DNA from: Verrucomicrobiaceae bacterium
Lineage (GTDB): Bacteria; Verrucomicrobiota; Verrucomicrobiia; Chthoniobacterales; Chthoniobacteraceae
Direction: 5' to 3'
Assembly (NCBI GenBank): GCA_005791535.1
Contig: SXWH01000134.1
Location: forward strand, 1-57,876
Length of the DNA: 57,876 bases
The notes below the pieces were generated by a model, which worked only from the letters and a program-made list of their open reading frames with translations, made no database searches and was not told the DNA's origin. The translations under genes were made by a program, and so were the position numbers. This document shows, piece by piece, positions 1 to 8,147 of this stretch; the stretch's first letter is position 1, and every line of letters starts with the position of its first letter.

Positions 1-260
1 ACACGACCGCCACGAATCAACACGATGCTATGTTCCTGAAGGTTATGCCCCTCACCTGGAATGTAGGCAATCACTTCGATTCCGTTTGTGAGACGGACTT
101 TCGCGACCTTACGCAGAGCCGAGTTTGGCTTCTTGGGCGTACGGGTCATCACCTGAAGACACACACCACGGCGAAACGGGCAGTTCTTCAGAGCTGGTGA
201 TTTGCTCTTATAGTTGACCTTTGAGCGTCCTTTGCGGACGAGCTGGTTGATCGTTGGCAT
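1..260 (-). CDS. rpsL: 30S ribosomal protein S12, 3' end missing
   Basis: Ribosomal protein S12 of the small subunit, located at the decoding centre. The reverse strand from the ATG at 258-260 reads [13 protein letters not shown], then [30 protein letters not shown] and [12 protein letters not shown], all signature S12 segments. The PNSALRK loop, where streptomycin-resistance changes occur in other bacteria, has the ordinary sensitive-type Lys. About 86 of the usual ~124 residues are visible; the rest runs off the left edge. S12 usually heads the str operon (rpsG, fusA, tuf), so the missing neighbours probably lie to the left. Identification is near certain. Confidence 0.97.
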   Translation of the reverse strand, partial: MPTINQLVRKGRSKVNYKSKSPALKNCPFRRGVCLQVMTRTPKKPNSALRKVAKVRLTNGIEVIAYIPGEGHNLQEHSIVLIRGGR

Positions 261-662
261 CGAAAAAATTCGGTTATCGGTTCACTCCTCTTGCGAAGGC
301 TGCGTCCCATCGGACACAACCCCTGCGCTTGCTGCCATCCTCTGCTGCGGGCCTGACTGGCACACGATTCGGACAACTCTCCACAGCGGTTTGGAGTGAG
401 CCACCTGCTGCGAAGGGGCGCGGAAACTAGGTGTTCTGGCCGCTTTGGCAATAACAATTTTCGTTTCCGTCAAAATATTTCCCACCCTCTCTGAATTCCG
501 GCGACACCTCACCCGCTGTCCTCAGCGCGGCCGTCAATCTTGACTACCAACACCAGAACCGCGGATTCGCTTGTTGCCAGAGCGCGGAGAAAAAGGGACA
601 TGCTTTCTAGCGGTTGCTCCGATACGCGCAAGGCATTTCTTTAACTTTTTCACCCGAGAACA
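261..662. other. intergenic region upstream of rpsL
   Basis: No convincing gene in 402 bases. The reading frames here are short, have no family resemblance, and partly run antisense to rpsL. The region must hold the rpsL leader and promoter. On the reverse strand a TTGACG resembling a -35 box lies at 468-473, but no good -10 hexamer follows at normal spacing, so no promoter is called. No clear terminator was found for the methyltransferase gene that ends at 663. Confidence 0.5.
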
Positions 663-1244
663 CTATTTCCGCTGCAAAATTCTACACAGCTCGCGGTTGT
701 CGCGCCCTTTGTGGGTGCGGGTTGGCGTCCATTCGGAGAGGAGTTGAAAATCGCTGCGAAAATATTCGTCCAGTTCCTCCGGCGGGCATCCAAAAGGCGG
801 TCCGCTTTCGCCCGGCTCCATGTCTGGATTCACGTAGAATATCGCAAATAGGCGGTCGCCGGGTTTAAGGACCTCAGCCACCGCCGCGACATACGCTTCG
901 CGCTTCGCCACGGGAATCGCACAGAAACACGTGTGCTCGAATACCCAGTCGAACGCCCCGCGCATCTGCCTCGGCAGGGCAAACAAATCCCCGACAACGT
1001 AGCGTTCGCCCCCCACTGCCGCGTGTTGTCTCGCACCTGCAACCGCAGACGGCGCGATATCGAGCCCAACGACCTCATCCGCCGTCGAGGCGATTGCCCG
1101 CACATCGTGACCATATCCGCATCCCGGAACGAGCACGTTCCCGTGGATCGGATGCTTTTTCAAGAATTCCACCAACTCCGGATGCGGTGCGCCTTTTTCC
1201 CACGGCATATCGCCCGTTTTGTAACGTTCTTCCCAATCGCTCAT
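663..1244 (-). CDS. TPMT-family SAM-dependent thiol methyltransferase
   Basis: A 193-aa class I methyltransferase of the thiopurine S-methyltransferase type, a cytoplasmic family that methylates small thiols or related nucleophiles. The N-terminus WEERYKTGDMPWEKGAPHP is the TPMT family signature. It is followed by the SAM-binding motif VLVPGCGYGHDV and the acidic strand end VVGLDIAPSAV. The C-terminal EWTPTRTHKGRDNREL segment is also typical. The chosen ATG (1242-1244) has a strong GGAGGA ribosome site six bases upstream; an earlier in-frame start lacks this. The start overlaps the stop of the upstream methyltransferase gene as ATGA, so the two are probably translationally coupled. The true substrate cannot be read from sequence. 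Confidence 0.88.
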   Translation of the reverse strand: MSDWEERYKTGDMPWEKGAPHPELVEFLKKHPIHGNVLVPGCGYGHDVRAIASTADEVVGLDIAPSAVAGARQHAAVGGERYVVGDLFALPRQMRGAFDWVFEHTCFCAIPVAKREAYVAAVAEVLKPGDRLFAIFYVNPDMEPGESGPPFGCPPEELDEYFRSDFQLLSEWTPTRTHKGRDNRELCRILQRK

Positions 1245-1987
1245 GGCTTCCTCCTCCAGATGCTGCCCTGTGCAACACTCCATTGAAATTTGCGCGCATG
1301 TTCGCGGATTAAAAACGGCAGCTCCTTCATCCCAACCAGCGTAAATGAGGGCTCCAGCGCCTCAGCGAGAGCCTCGGTCGTGCTCATTCCCTCATGACCA
1401 CCCAGCCATTCGTCGCGCGCCGTGTAGTCGGTCAGCCAGGTGTACGGACTCGTCAGAATCAGCTGCCCGCCGGGTTTCATCAAACTCGGGAGCGCATCGA
1501 GAAATCGCCTCGGTGCCGGCAGGCGATCCACGAGATTCGCACCGAGCACGACATCGAATGCGCCGAGTCCATCGCGCAGATTGCACGCATCCCCCACTTC
1601 AAACCGAACGCGGTCCGGGCGCACGCCCGCAGGAATTCGCGCGTGCAACTTTGAACAGCGGTCGCCCTCATCCACCCGCAAATAGCCGAGGCTTCCGCCG
1701 CCCCTCAGCGCCTCGGCAGCCTCGATAAAACGCCGCGAAAAGTCGATTCCGACCACTTCGCTGCATGCACGCGACAATTCAAAGCTGGAACGCCCGACGG
1801 CGCAGCCCACATCCAGCGCTCTCGCGCCTTCGGGCAGATTGGAAGCGTCGAGGCATTCGGTTACACAGCGCACCGCGTAATCCAACCCCTCGCGCGGACC
1901 AATATCCCACGGCAACACTTCTTCGGGAGCGCCGTAGTGAAAGAGCAAATACTCATTCAACAACTTTTCTGTTTCATAAGGATTCAT
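1241..1987 (-). CDS. putative 4-mercaptohistidine N1-methyltransferase (OvoA C-terminal type)
   Basis: A 248-aa SAM methyltransferase resembling the C-terminal domain of OvoA, which N-methylates 4-mercaptohistidine in the last step of ovothiol synthesis. The start NPYETEKLLNEYLLFHYG is the family signature I recognise. The SAM-binding motif ALDVGCAVGRSSFELS, the acidic VVGIDFS and the later LILTSPYTWLTDYT follow. In many bacteria this domain is fused behind the iron-dependent sulfoxide synthase; here it stands alone and no sulfoxide synthase is in the window. Its stop overlaps the start of the TPMT-like gene (ATGA). A divergent gap of 103 bases separates it from the halogenase-like gene. Family assignment is fairly secure; the actual substrate in this organism is inferred. 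Confidence 0.8.
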   Translation of the reverse strand: MNPYETEKLLNEYLLFHYGAPEEVLPWDIGPREGLDYAVRCVTECLDASNLPEGARALDVGCAVGRSSFELSRACSEVVGIDFSRRFIEAAEALRGGGSLGYLRVDEGDRCSKLHARIPAGVRPDRVRFEVGDACNLRDGLGAFDVVLGANLVDRLPAPRRFLDALPSLMKPGGQLILTSPYTWLTDYTARDEWLGGHEGMSTTEALAEALEPSFTLVGMKELPFLIREHARKFQWSVAQGSIWRRKP

Positions 1988-2090
1988 GGTTTACGGTATC
2001 GCGAAACAAAACGCCGCTGCCCACCAGAAAGGAGCCGCAATTTCGGAAATTGAGTTTGCCGCAGGCGTGTCAAAGTCCTAGCCCGTTCAC

Positions 2091-3581
2091 ATGCGCATCA
2101 AACGCGTAGTTATCCTCGGAGCAGGCAGCGCCGGATTGCTGGCAGCCGTGACGTTTGCCCGCCGAACCCCGCTAGAAATTGAAATCATCCGAAGTCCCGG
2201 AATCGGAATTATCGGCGTCGGCGAAGGCACGACGCACACGTTCCCCGGCTACCTTCTCAATGAGTTGCGATTTGATCCGCACAAACTTTTCAGCGAGGCG
2301 CAGCCGACTTGGAAGCTCGGCCTCCGCTTTCTTTGGGGACCGCGGAAGGAATTCTTTTACACATTCAGCCAGCAATTTGCAGCACGGGCGCGCGGCCTCA
2401 CGCGGAACAACGGCTATTATTGCGATGAATCCATTGATGATCTGGACATCATGTCCGCCATGATGCGACGCGGTCGCGCATTCCTCCGTCGCGCCGACGG
2501 CGGGCCGGATTTTTCCACGCACGGCAGCACGGCATTTCATATCGAAAATGAGCGCCTCGTCGCCTATCTTGAATCGCTCGCACGCGGGCTTAAGGTCGGC
2601 ATCCGCGACGGCACCGTAGCCCGCGTAAAGCGCGCGGCCGATGGCAGGATCGAATCACTGCAATTGGATGACGGCGCTTCCGTGAGCGGAGATTTTTTCA
2701 TCGACGCCTCGGGCTTCCGCTCGGAACTGCTCGGTGCCGCGCTTGGCGAGCCGTTTGTCGATTTTTCAAACGCTCTGTTTTGCGACCGCGCGGTCATCGG
2801 CGGATGGGAACGCCGCGAAGAACCAATCCTTCCCTATACGACTTGCGAAACGATGGATGCCGGGTGGTGCTGGCAGATCGAGCACGAGCACTTCATCAAC
2901 CGCGGCTACGTCTATTCCTCCGCATTTATCGCCGACGAATCCGCCCGCGCCGAGCTGCTGCGGAAAAACCCGCGGATCCCGCCGGAACGCACGCGCGTCG
3001 TGCGGTTCCGTTCCGGGCGTTATCGTCGCGGCTGGGTGGAAAACGTGATCGCAATCGGGAACTCGGCGGGATTTGTGGAACCGCTGGAGGCCACTGCGCT
3101 CGCGGCGATCATCAATCAGGCGCGCGCCGCAGCGCAGATGCTTTCAGACTCCGACTACGCGCCGCCGCCGGGATACCGCGAACTTTACAACCGCAACCAC
3201 GCATTCGTGTGGGATGAGATCCGCGACTTCATTGCGCTGCACTATCGCGTCAACAGCCGTCTTGATACGGCATTCTGGCAACACTGCCGCGAATCGACGC
3301 CGCTCGGAATCGCGCAGGAGCTATTTGATTTCTGCGGCGATCACGGCCCGACTTCGATCCATTCACACGTCCTGCTGCCTCACACGTCCACATTCGGAAT
3401 CGAAGGCTACCTCGCGATGCTCGTCGGCAATCGCGTCCCACACGCCACGCCACACAGCGCAGACACAGCGGAATTGGCAGCCCTCGCATCGCATCGCGCC
3501 GCAAACGCCGCACGCGCGGAGAACGCACTCACCGTCGCACAAACCATCGCCGCAATCCGCAGTCCAGCATGGCGGTGGTAA
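2091..3581 (+). CDS. FAD-dependent tryptophan-halogenase-like protein
   Basis: A 496-aa flavoprotein of the tryptophan halogenase family, in which FADH2 and O2 oxidise chloride or bromide to hypohalous acid that then halogenates an aromatic substrate. The FAD-binding GAGSAG lies at residues 11-16, followed by IGVGEGTTHTFP (41-52). The family WxWxI signature appears as GWCWQIE (258-264). The late FAD motif GNSAGFVEPLEAT (323-335) holds Glu333, matching catalytic Glu346 of PrnA. The catalytic Lys79 of PrnA (in AIKF) is replaced here by Arg79 (LGLRF, codon 2325-2327), so halogenation is uncertain. No clear ribosome site precedes the ATG. No separate flavin reductase is adjacent. The protein could be a divergent halogenase or a related monooxygenase-like enzyme. 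Confidence 0.85.
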   Translation: MRIKRVVILGAGSAGLLAAVTFARRTPLEIEIIRSPGIGIIGVGEGTTHTFPGYLLNELRFDPHKLFSEAQPTWKLGLRFLWGPRKEFFYTFSQQFAARARGLTRNNGYYCDESIDDLDIMSAMMRRGRAFLRRADGGPDFSTHGSTAFHIENERLVAYLESLARGLKVGIRDGTVARVKRAADGRIESLQLDDGASVSGDFFIDASGFRSELLGAALGEPFVDFSNALFCDRAVIGGWERREEPILPYTTCETMDAGWCWQIEHEHFINRGYVYSSAFIADESARAELLRKNPRIPPERTRVVRFRSGRYRRGWVENVIAIGNSAGFVEPLEATALAAIINQARAAAQMLSDSDYAPPPGYRELYNRNHAFVWDEIRDFIALHYRVNSRLDTAFWQHCRESTPLGIAQELFDFCGDHGPTSIHSHVLLPHTSTFGIEGYLAMLVGNRVPHATPHSADTAELAALASHRAANAARAENALTVAQTIAAIRSPAWRW

Positions 3582-3629
3582 ATCACAGCACGACCGTTAG
3601 CAGGCACGTTCGGATTCCGGCGGAATAAC

Positions 3630-5069
3630 CTAGGACACAATCGCTTTCACCACATGTCCGTGCACGTCTGTGAGACGGAACTGGCGCCCTTGGTAGCGGA
3701 ATGTGAAAGCCTCATGGTTGATTCCGCAAAGATGCATGATCGTCGCCTGCATGTCGTGCACGTGCACAGGGTCGCGAACGATGTTCCACGCAAAATCATC
3801 CGTCTCGCCGACAACCGTTCCTCCGCGCACACCTGCTCCCGCGAGGAACACGCTGTATGCGCGCCCGAAGTGGTCGCGCCCGTTTGGCTTGTCCGCAGGT
3901 CCCTGCCCGAATGGCGTTCGTCCAAATTCGTTCCCCCAGTAAACCAGCGTATCATCGAGCAAGCCGCGCTCTTTGAGATCCGTAATGAGTGCCGCAGCCG
4001 GGCCTTCGGTATCGCGGCACTGTTCCTCGAGCTGTGTATAGAGATTGCCGTGCTGGTCCCATCCCGCGTGCATCAGTTGAACAAAGCGCACACCGCGCTC
4101 CAGCAGCCGCCGCGCGATGAGGCAGTTGTTGGCAAACGTGCCCTTCACCAGCGCATCGCGACCATAGCGTTCGATTACACTTTTCGGCTCCTTTGAAAAA
4201 TCGGTGAGGTCCGGCACGCTCGCCTGCATCCGGAATGCCATCTCGTATTGGGAAATCCGCGTGTCGATTTCCGGATCGCCGTAGTCGGCGAGATGTTCCT
4301 CATTCAAAGCACGGATGTCATCGAGCAGCGCGCGACGCGATGTGCGCGACGTGCCCGGCGGATTCTCGAGATACGGAACCGGGTCGCCCGTGTTGCGGAA
4401 ACGGACGCCTTGAAAGCGGCTCGGAAGAAAGCCCGTGCCCCAGTAGTAGTCGTAGAAAAGCTGCCCGCATGTCTTGCCTTTGTCGGACGACGTCATCACG
4501 ACAAAAGCCGGCAAATCCTGCGATTCGCATCCGAGTCCGTACGCGAGCCAGGCGCCCATGCTCGGGCGTCCGGGAACCTGCGAGCCGGTCATGAAAAGTG
4601 TCACGCCCGGCGCGTGATTTACCGCCTCCGTGTGCATCGAGCGGACCAGACAAATCTCGTCCGCGAGTTTGCCAAGATTCGGAAGCATGGAGCTGAGTTC
4701 CATGCCGGACTTTCCGTACTGCTGGAACGGCTTGATTGCACCAACCGCGGGCCACTTCGAAGCACCGGCGGTCATCGTCGAGAGACGCGTCGTTCCACGG
4801 ACGCTCGCCGGAATGTCCTGCCCCTGCATCTTCGCGAGCATCGGCTTGTGGTCGAAAAGATCCACGTGCGAGCATCCCCCGCCCTGCCACAAGCACACGA
4901 CGCGCTTCGCCTTCGGCGGAAAATGAGGGAGGCCCGGCAGAGTCTGCGCTCCGCTGGAGGGATTCGAGAGCATAGAAGCAAGCGCCGCCGCGCCGAGGCC
5001 CTGTGCGGTGCGACCGAAAAACTGCCGCCGTGTGACACGTTCGATATTGGTCTGGAATTCGTTTTTCAT
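3630..5069 (-). CDS. DUF1501 family Tat-exported protein
   Basis: A 479-aa DUF1501 protein, distantly sulfatase/alkaline-phosphatase-like, abundant in Planctomycetes and Verrucomicrobia and of unproven function. The N-terminus has a twin-arginine signal (RRQFFGR at residues 14-20, then a hydrophobic AAALASML stretch), so it is probably exported folded. Family segments include VCLWQGGGCSHVDLFDHKP, SMHTEAVNHAPG and the late WGNEFGRTPFGQGP with NGRDHFGRAYSVFLAGAGV. Its ATG (5067-5069) overlaps the stop of the upstream PSCyt1/DUF1549/DUF1553 gene as ATGA. This pairing is a standard arrangement in these phyla and suggests the two products act together outside the cytoplasm. The gene converges on the halogenase-like gene with a 48-base gap. 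Confidence 0.92.
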   Translation of the reverse strand: MKNEFQTNIERVTRRQFFGRTAQGLGAAALASMLSNPSSGAQTLPGLPHFPPKAKRVVCLWQGGGCSHVDLFDHKPMLAKMQGQDIPASVRGTTRLSTMTAGASKWPAVGAIKPFQQYGKSGMELSSMLPNLGKLADEICLVRSMHTEAVNHAPGVTLFMTGSQVPGRPSMGAWLAYGLGCESQDLPAFVVMTSSDKGKTCGQLFYDYYWGTGFLPSRFQGVRFRNTGDPVPYLENPPGTSRTSRRALLDDIRALNEEHLADYGDPEIDTRISQYEMAFRMQASVPDLTDFSKEPKSVIERYGRDALVKGTFANNCLIARRLLERGVRFVQLMHAGWDQHGNLYTQLEEQCRDTEGPAAALITDLKERGLLDDTLVYWGNEFGRTPFGQGPADKPNGRDHFGRAYSVFLAGAGVRGGTVVGETDDFAWNIVRDPVHVHDMQATIMHLCGINHEAFTFRYQGRQFRLTDVHGHVVKAIVS

Positions 5070-8000
5070 TCGCGTGTGAGTGCCTGATCGAGATTGAAGA
5101 TTGCGAGGCAGACCGCGCTCATCGCGGCATGCTCGGCGACATTGAGTTTATCGGCGCGAGGCGCGGAGCCGATCGCCACCGCTGCAGCCGCGGACTTTTC
5201 ATCCTGCTGATAAATGACGAGTTGCTTGTCATAAGCGCGCTTCAGAAGCGCGACCTGCTCCGGCTTTGGAGCGCGTCCCATCACACGTCGGAACGCCCAA
5301 GATGCGCGCGCCGAAGTATCGGGAGCGACCTCCATCGCACGTTGCGCAAGCACTCGTGCAGCCTCTGCCCACGTGGGATCATTCAGCGTCGTAAGCGCGT
5401 GAAGCGGCGTGGAAGTCGTGCCGCCCCGCACTTTGCAAACCTGACGCGCAGACGAATCGAACATGTTTACCGGCGAAATCGTGCGGCGCCAGAACGTGTA
5501 AATGCTGCGCCTGTAGAGGTCGCCATCCTTCGAAAGAGGATAGGTAAAATCGCGCTCCTTCGTGATTGCGAGCGGCTCCCACACGGAATCCGGCTGATAC
5601 GGATACACAGGTTTTCCGCCCATTTTCAGATCCAGTAAGCCACTTGCAGACAGCGCGACGTCACGAAGCACGAGGGATGGCGCACGAAACCGCATTGCGC
5701 GAGTCATCAGCCGATTCTCCGGATCGCGCGCAAGATGATCCTTCGAGACGCGGCTGTCCTGCCGATAGGTCGAGCTATTGACGATCAGACGCACCATGTG
5801 CTTCTGGCTCCACCCGCGCTCGCGAAACTCAACCGAAAGCCAGTCGAGCAGCGCCATGTGCACCGGGAACTCGCTCTGCACGCCGAGATCCTCCACCGTT
5901 TTGACAATGCCGGTGCCGAAAAAGTACTGCCACATGCGGTTCATTTGCACGCGCGCCGTCAGCGGATGTTCCGGCTGGAATAGCCAGCGCGCAAATCCCA
6001 ACCGGTTGCGGGGCGCATCGGCGGGCATCGCGGGAAGAAAAGCGGGCACAGCCATCGTCACTTCGTCCTTCGGTTTCAAATACTCGCCGCGATCGAGAAT
6101 GTGCGTCTTTCTTGGCTTCGCGTCGCTCATCACCATCACGCGGGGCAACGCCTGACGGAAATCTGCGAGCGCCTTGTCGGCAGACTTCGTCGCGTCACGG
6201 GCCTTTGCCACAGCGGCAGGCGGGAGGTTCTTCGCCACGTAATCACGCAGCTTTTTCGCATCCTCCTTCGAACGCTCAGGTTTTTTCAAAATGGCAGCAA
6301 TATCATCCGGAAGCGCGCGACCCGACGCCGGGCGCGATCCGCTCGTGGACGAAATCCGGAAGCGCCCGAAAGTATGCTGCTTGTGGACCGACTGGAACTC
6401 GAAGGTCATCTCCAGCTTCCCGTCTGCCGGCAAGGGAATCGGTGAAGCCGCTTCCACGATGAGCGTGTGCTGCTTGTTCACGTCAGCATGGAGATACGCC
6501 CACGCAGTTCTCGGGTCGTCATCGATCACTCCCTGCGGCGAAAAACCGGCCTGCGAGTGCGTGGCGGTCGCTGCCGTCAACTTCACTTCGCTTCCGCCGG
6601 ACTTCACACGAAGCTTCGTCAGGACGGCGTTTCCGCTGTCGCCGCGGCCCGCACTCTTCTTCGGCAGGCGGCGGTCCGGAATGGTCTCGATTCGAAACCC
6701 GGTCACCGCCGCGCTGGCCGGAATCACAATCGTGTAGTCAGCCGTATCCGGACTCGGGCCGTCGGCATAAATCGACTGATCCTCCAGCACGCTCAAATTC
6801 GCGCCACCGGTCGCGTTCATCGCCACGGGTTTGAGCACCGTCCACTCCACTGGCTTGGCTTCGAGCATCTCTTTCTCCACAGCCTCGTATGCGGCGATGG
6901 TTTCCGGCGACTTCTCAAGAGCGCTCTCGGCCTTCTTCGCATCGGCGACCGCGGCTTCGAGCTGCTTCAGCTTTTGCTTTTGCTCGTCTGTTCCAACGAC
7001 AATGGCCGGATCCGCAATTCGATACTGCCCGCCACCGGATGGCACGCCGCTCTCCGGGACGTTGTTGAACATCGCCATCATCGAGTAATAATCGCGTTGG
7101 GTCATCGGATCATACTTGTGATCATGGCACTGCGCGCACGCCATCGTGAGACCCAGCCAGTTCGTCGCGGTCGTATCCATGCGGTCGAAAAGGATGACGT
7201 TACGTTGTTCCTCGGGAATTGCCCCGCCTTCTCCATTCAGGAGGTGATTTCGATTAAATCCGGTCGCCACGAGTTGGTCCTCCGTCGGATTCGGAAGCAA
7301 ATCACCCGCGAGTTGCTCGATGCTGAATTTGTCGAAAGGCATGTCCGCATTCAGCGCCTTCACCACCCAGTCGCGCCAGATGTACTGATGCGTATCGCCC
7401 TCCTGTTGGAAGCCATTGCTATCCGCATAACGCGCTGCATCGAGCCATGGCAGCGCCATTCGCTCCCCGTAATGCGGCGAAGCCAAAAGACGCTCGACGA
7501 GCTTCTCGTAAGCGTCCGGCGACTTGTCCGCTGCGAATGCGTCCACATCCTCCGGCTTGGGCGGAAGGCCGGTCAAATCCAGCGAGAGTCGGCGAATCAA
7601 CGTTTCCCGATCCGCTTCGCGCGAAGGCTGCAGTCCCGCCGCTTCCAGCTTTTCCAAAACGAAACGGTCCACCGCATTCCGAACCCACTTTTCGTTCTTC
7701 ACCGGCGGTTCAGGCGGACGGACAGGAGCTACGAATGCCCAGTGCGCGGAGTAGTTCGCGCCTTCATCGATCCATCGCTTCAAAAGCTCCTTCTGCGCTG
7801 GCGTCACGTGACGGTTCGCTTTGGGCGGCGGCATTACGTCGTCGCGATCATCAGTGAACAGGCGCTTGATCAATTCGCTGTCGGCGGACTTGCCCGGGAC
7901 AAACGCCTTCAGCTTCAGCGCCTCGTCCCGCACATCGAGCCGCAAGTCCGCCTCGCGCTTGTTCGAATCCTGACCGTGACAATAAAAACAGTTCTCGGAA

Positions 8001-8089
8001 AGGATCGGCCGGATATCGCGATTAAAGTCCAGCGGCGCAGCGTGGGCTGCAGCGGAAGCGAACACAAAAATTGCAGGGCGAAAATTCAC
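5066..8089 (-). CDS. PSCyt1-DUF1549-DUF1553 cytochrome-like protein
   Basis: A 1007-aa secreted protein combining a planctomycete-type cytochrome c domain (residues ~20-115) with DUF1549 and DUF1553. The signal peptide is followed by DFNRDIRPILSENCFYCHGQ: the haem-binding CxxCH is C34-H38, and VMPPPKANR around residue 85 could supply the axial Met. DUF1549 begins near VRNAVDRFVLEKLEAAGLQP and includes a second CxxCH (CAQCH, 318-322) before DHKYDPMTQRDYY. A central carbohydrate-binding-like insert (~430-590) precedes DUF1553, seen in FARWLFQPEHPLTARVQMNR and MWQYFFGTGIVKT. The start is GTG (8087-8089). The stop overlaps the DUF1501 start. The family is often linked to redox steps in polysaccharide breakdown, but no activity is proven. 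Confidence 0.9.
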   Translation of the reverse strand: MNFRPAIFVFASAAAHAAPLDFNRDIRPILSENCFYCHGQDSNKREADLRLDVRDEALKLKAFVPGKSADSELIKRLFTDDRDDVMPPPKANRHVTPAQKELLKRWIDEGANYSAHWAFVAPVRPPEPPVKNEKWVRNAVDRFVLEKLEAAGLQPSREADRETLIRRLSLDLTGLPPKPEDVDAFAADKSPDAYEKLVERLLASPHYGERMALPWLDAARYADSNGFQQEGDTHQYIWRDWVVKALNADMPFDKFSIEQLAGDLLPNPTEDQLVATGFNRNHLLNGEGGAIPEEQRNVILFDRMDTTATNWLGLTMACAQCHDHKYDPMTQRDYYSMMAMFNNVPESGVPSGGGQYRIADPAIVVGTDEQKQKLKQLEAAVADAKKAESALEKSPETIAAYEAVEKEMLEAKPVEWTVLKPVAMNATGGANLSVLEDQSIYADGPSPDTADYTIVIPASAAVTGFRIETIPDRRLPKKSAGRGDSGNAVLTKLRVKSGGSEVKLTAATATHSQAGFSPQGVIDDDPRTAWAYLHADVNKQHTLIVEAASPIPLPADGKLEMTFEFQSVHKQHTFGRFRISSTSGSRPASGRALPDDIAAILKKPERSKEDAKKLRDYVAKNLPPAAVAKARDATKSADKALADFRQALPRVMVMSDAKPRKTHILDRGEYLKPKDEVTMAVPAFLPAMPADAPRNRLGFARWLFQPEHPLTARVQMNRMWQYFFGTGIVKTVEDLGVQSEFPVHMALLDWLSVEFRERGWSQKHMVRLIVNSSTYRQDSRVSKDHLARDPENRLMTRAMRFRAPSLVLRDVALSASGLLDLKMGGKPVYPYQPDSVWEPLAITKERDFTYPLSKDGDLYRRSIYTFWRRTISPVNMFDSSARQVCKVRGGTTSTPLHALTTLNDPTWAEAARVLAQRAMEVAPDTSARASWAFRRVMGRAPKPEQVALLKRAYDKQLVIYQQDEKSAAAAVAIGSAPRADKLNVAEHAAMSAVCLAIFNLDQALTRE

Positions 8090-8147
8090 GCTTCAACAAC
8101 CCGCAGAGGGCGCAAGTCGTTTGATACAATCAGACACCGCCGTCCGA

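Noticed and set aside
282..512. Possible small gene between rpsL and the methyltransferases
   Set aside because: Composition and translation look random, with no ribosome site; treated as the rpsL upstream region.
3614..3626. ATTCCGGCGGAAT as a terminator between the convergent halogenase-like and DUF1501 genes
   Set aside because: The stem has only five pairs and no T-run follows on either strand.
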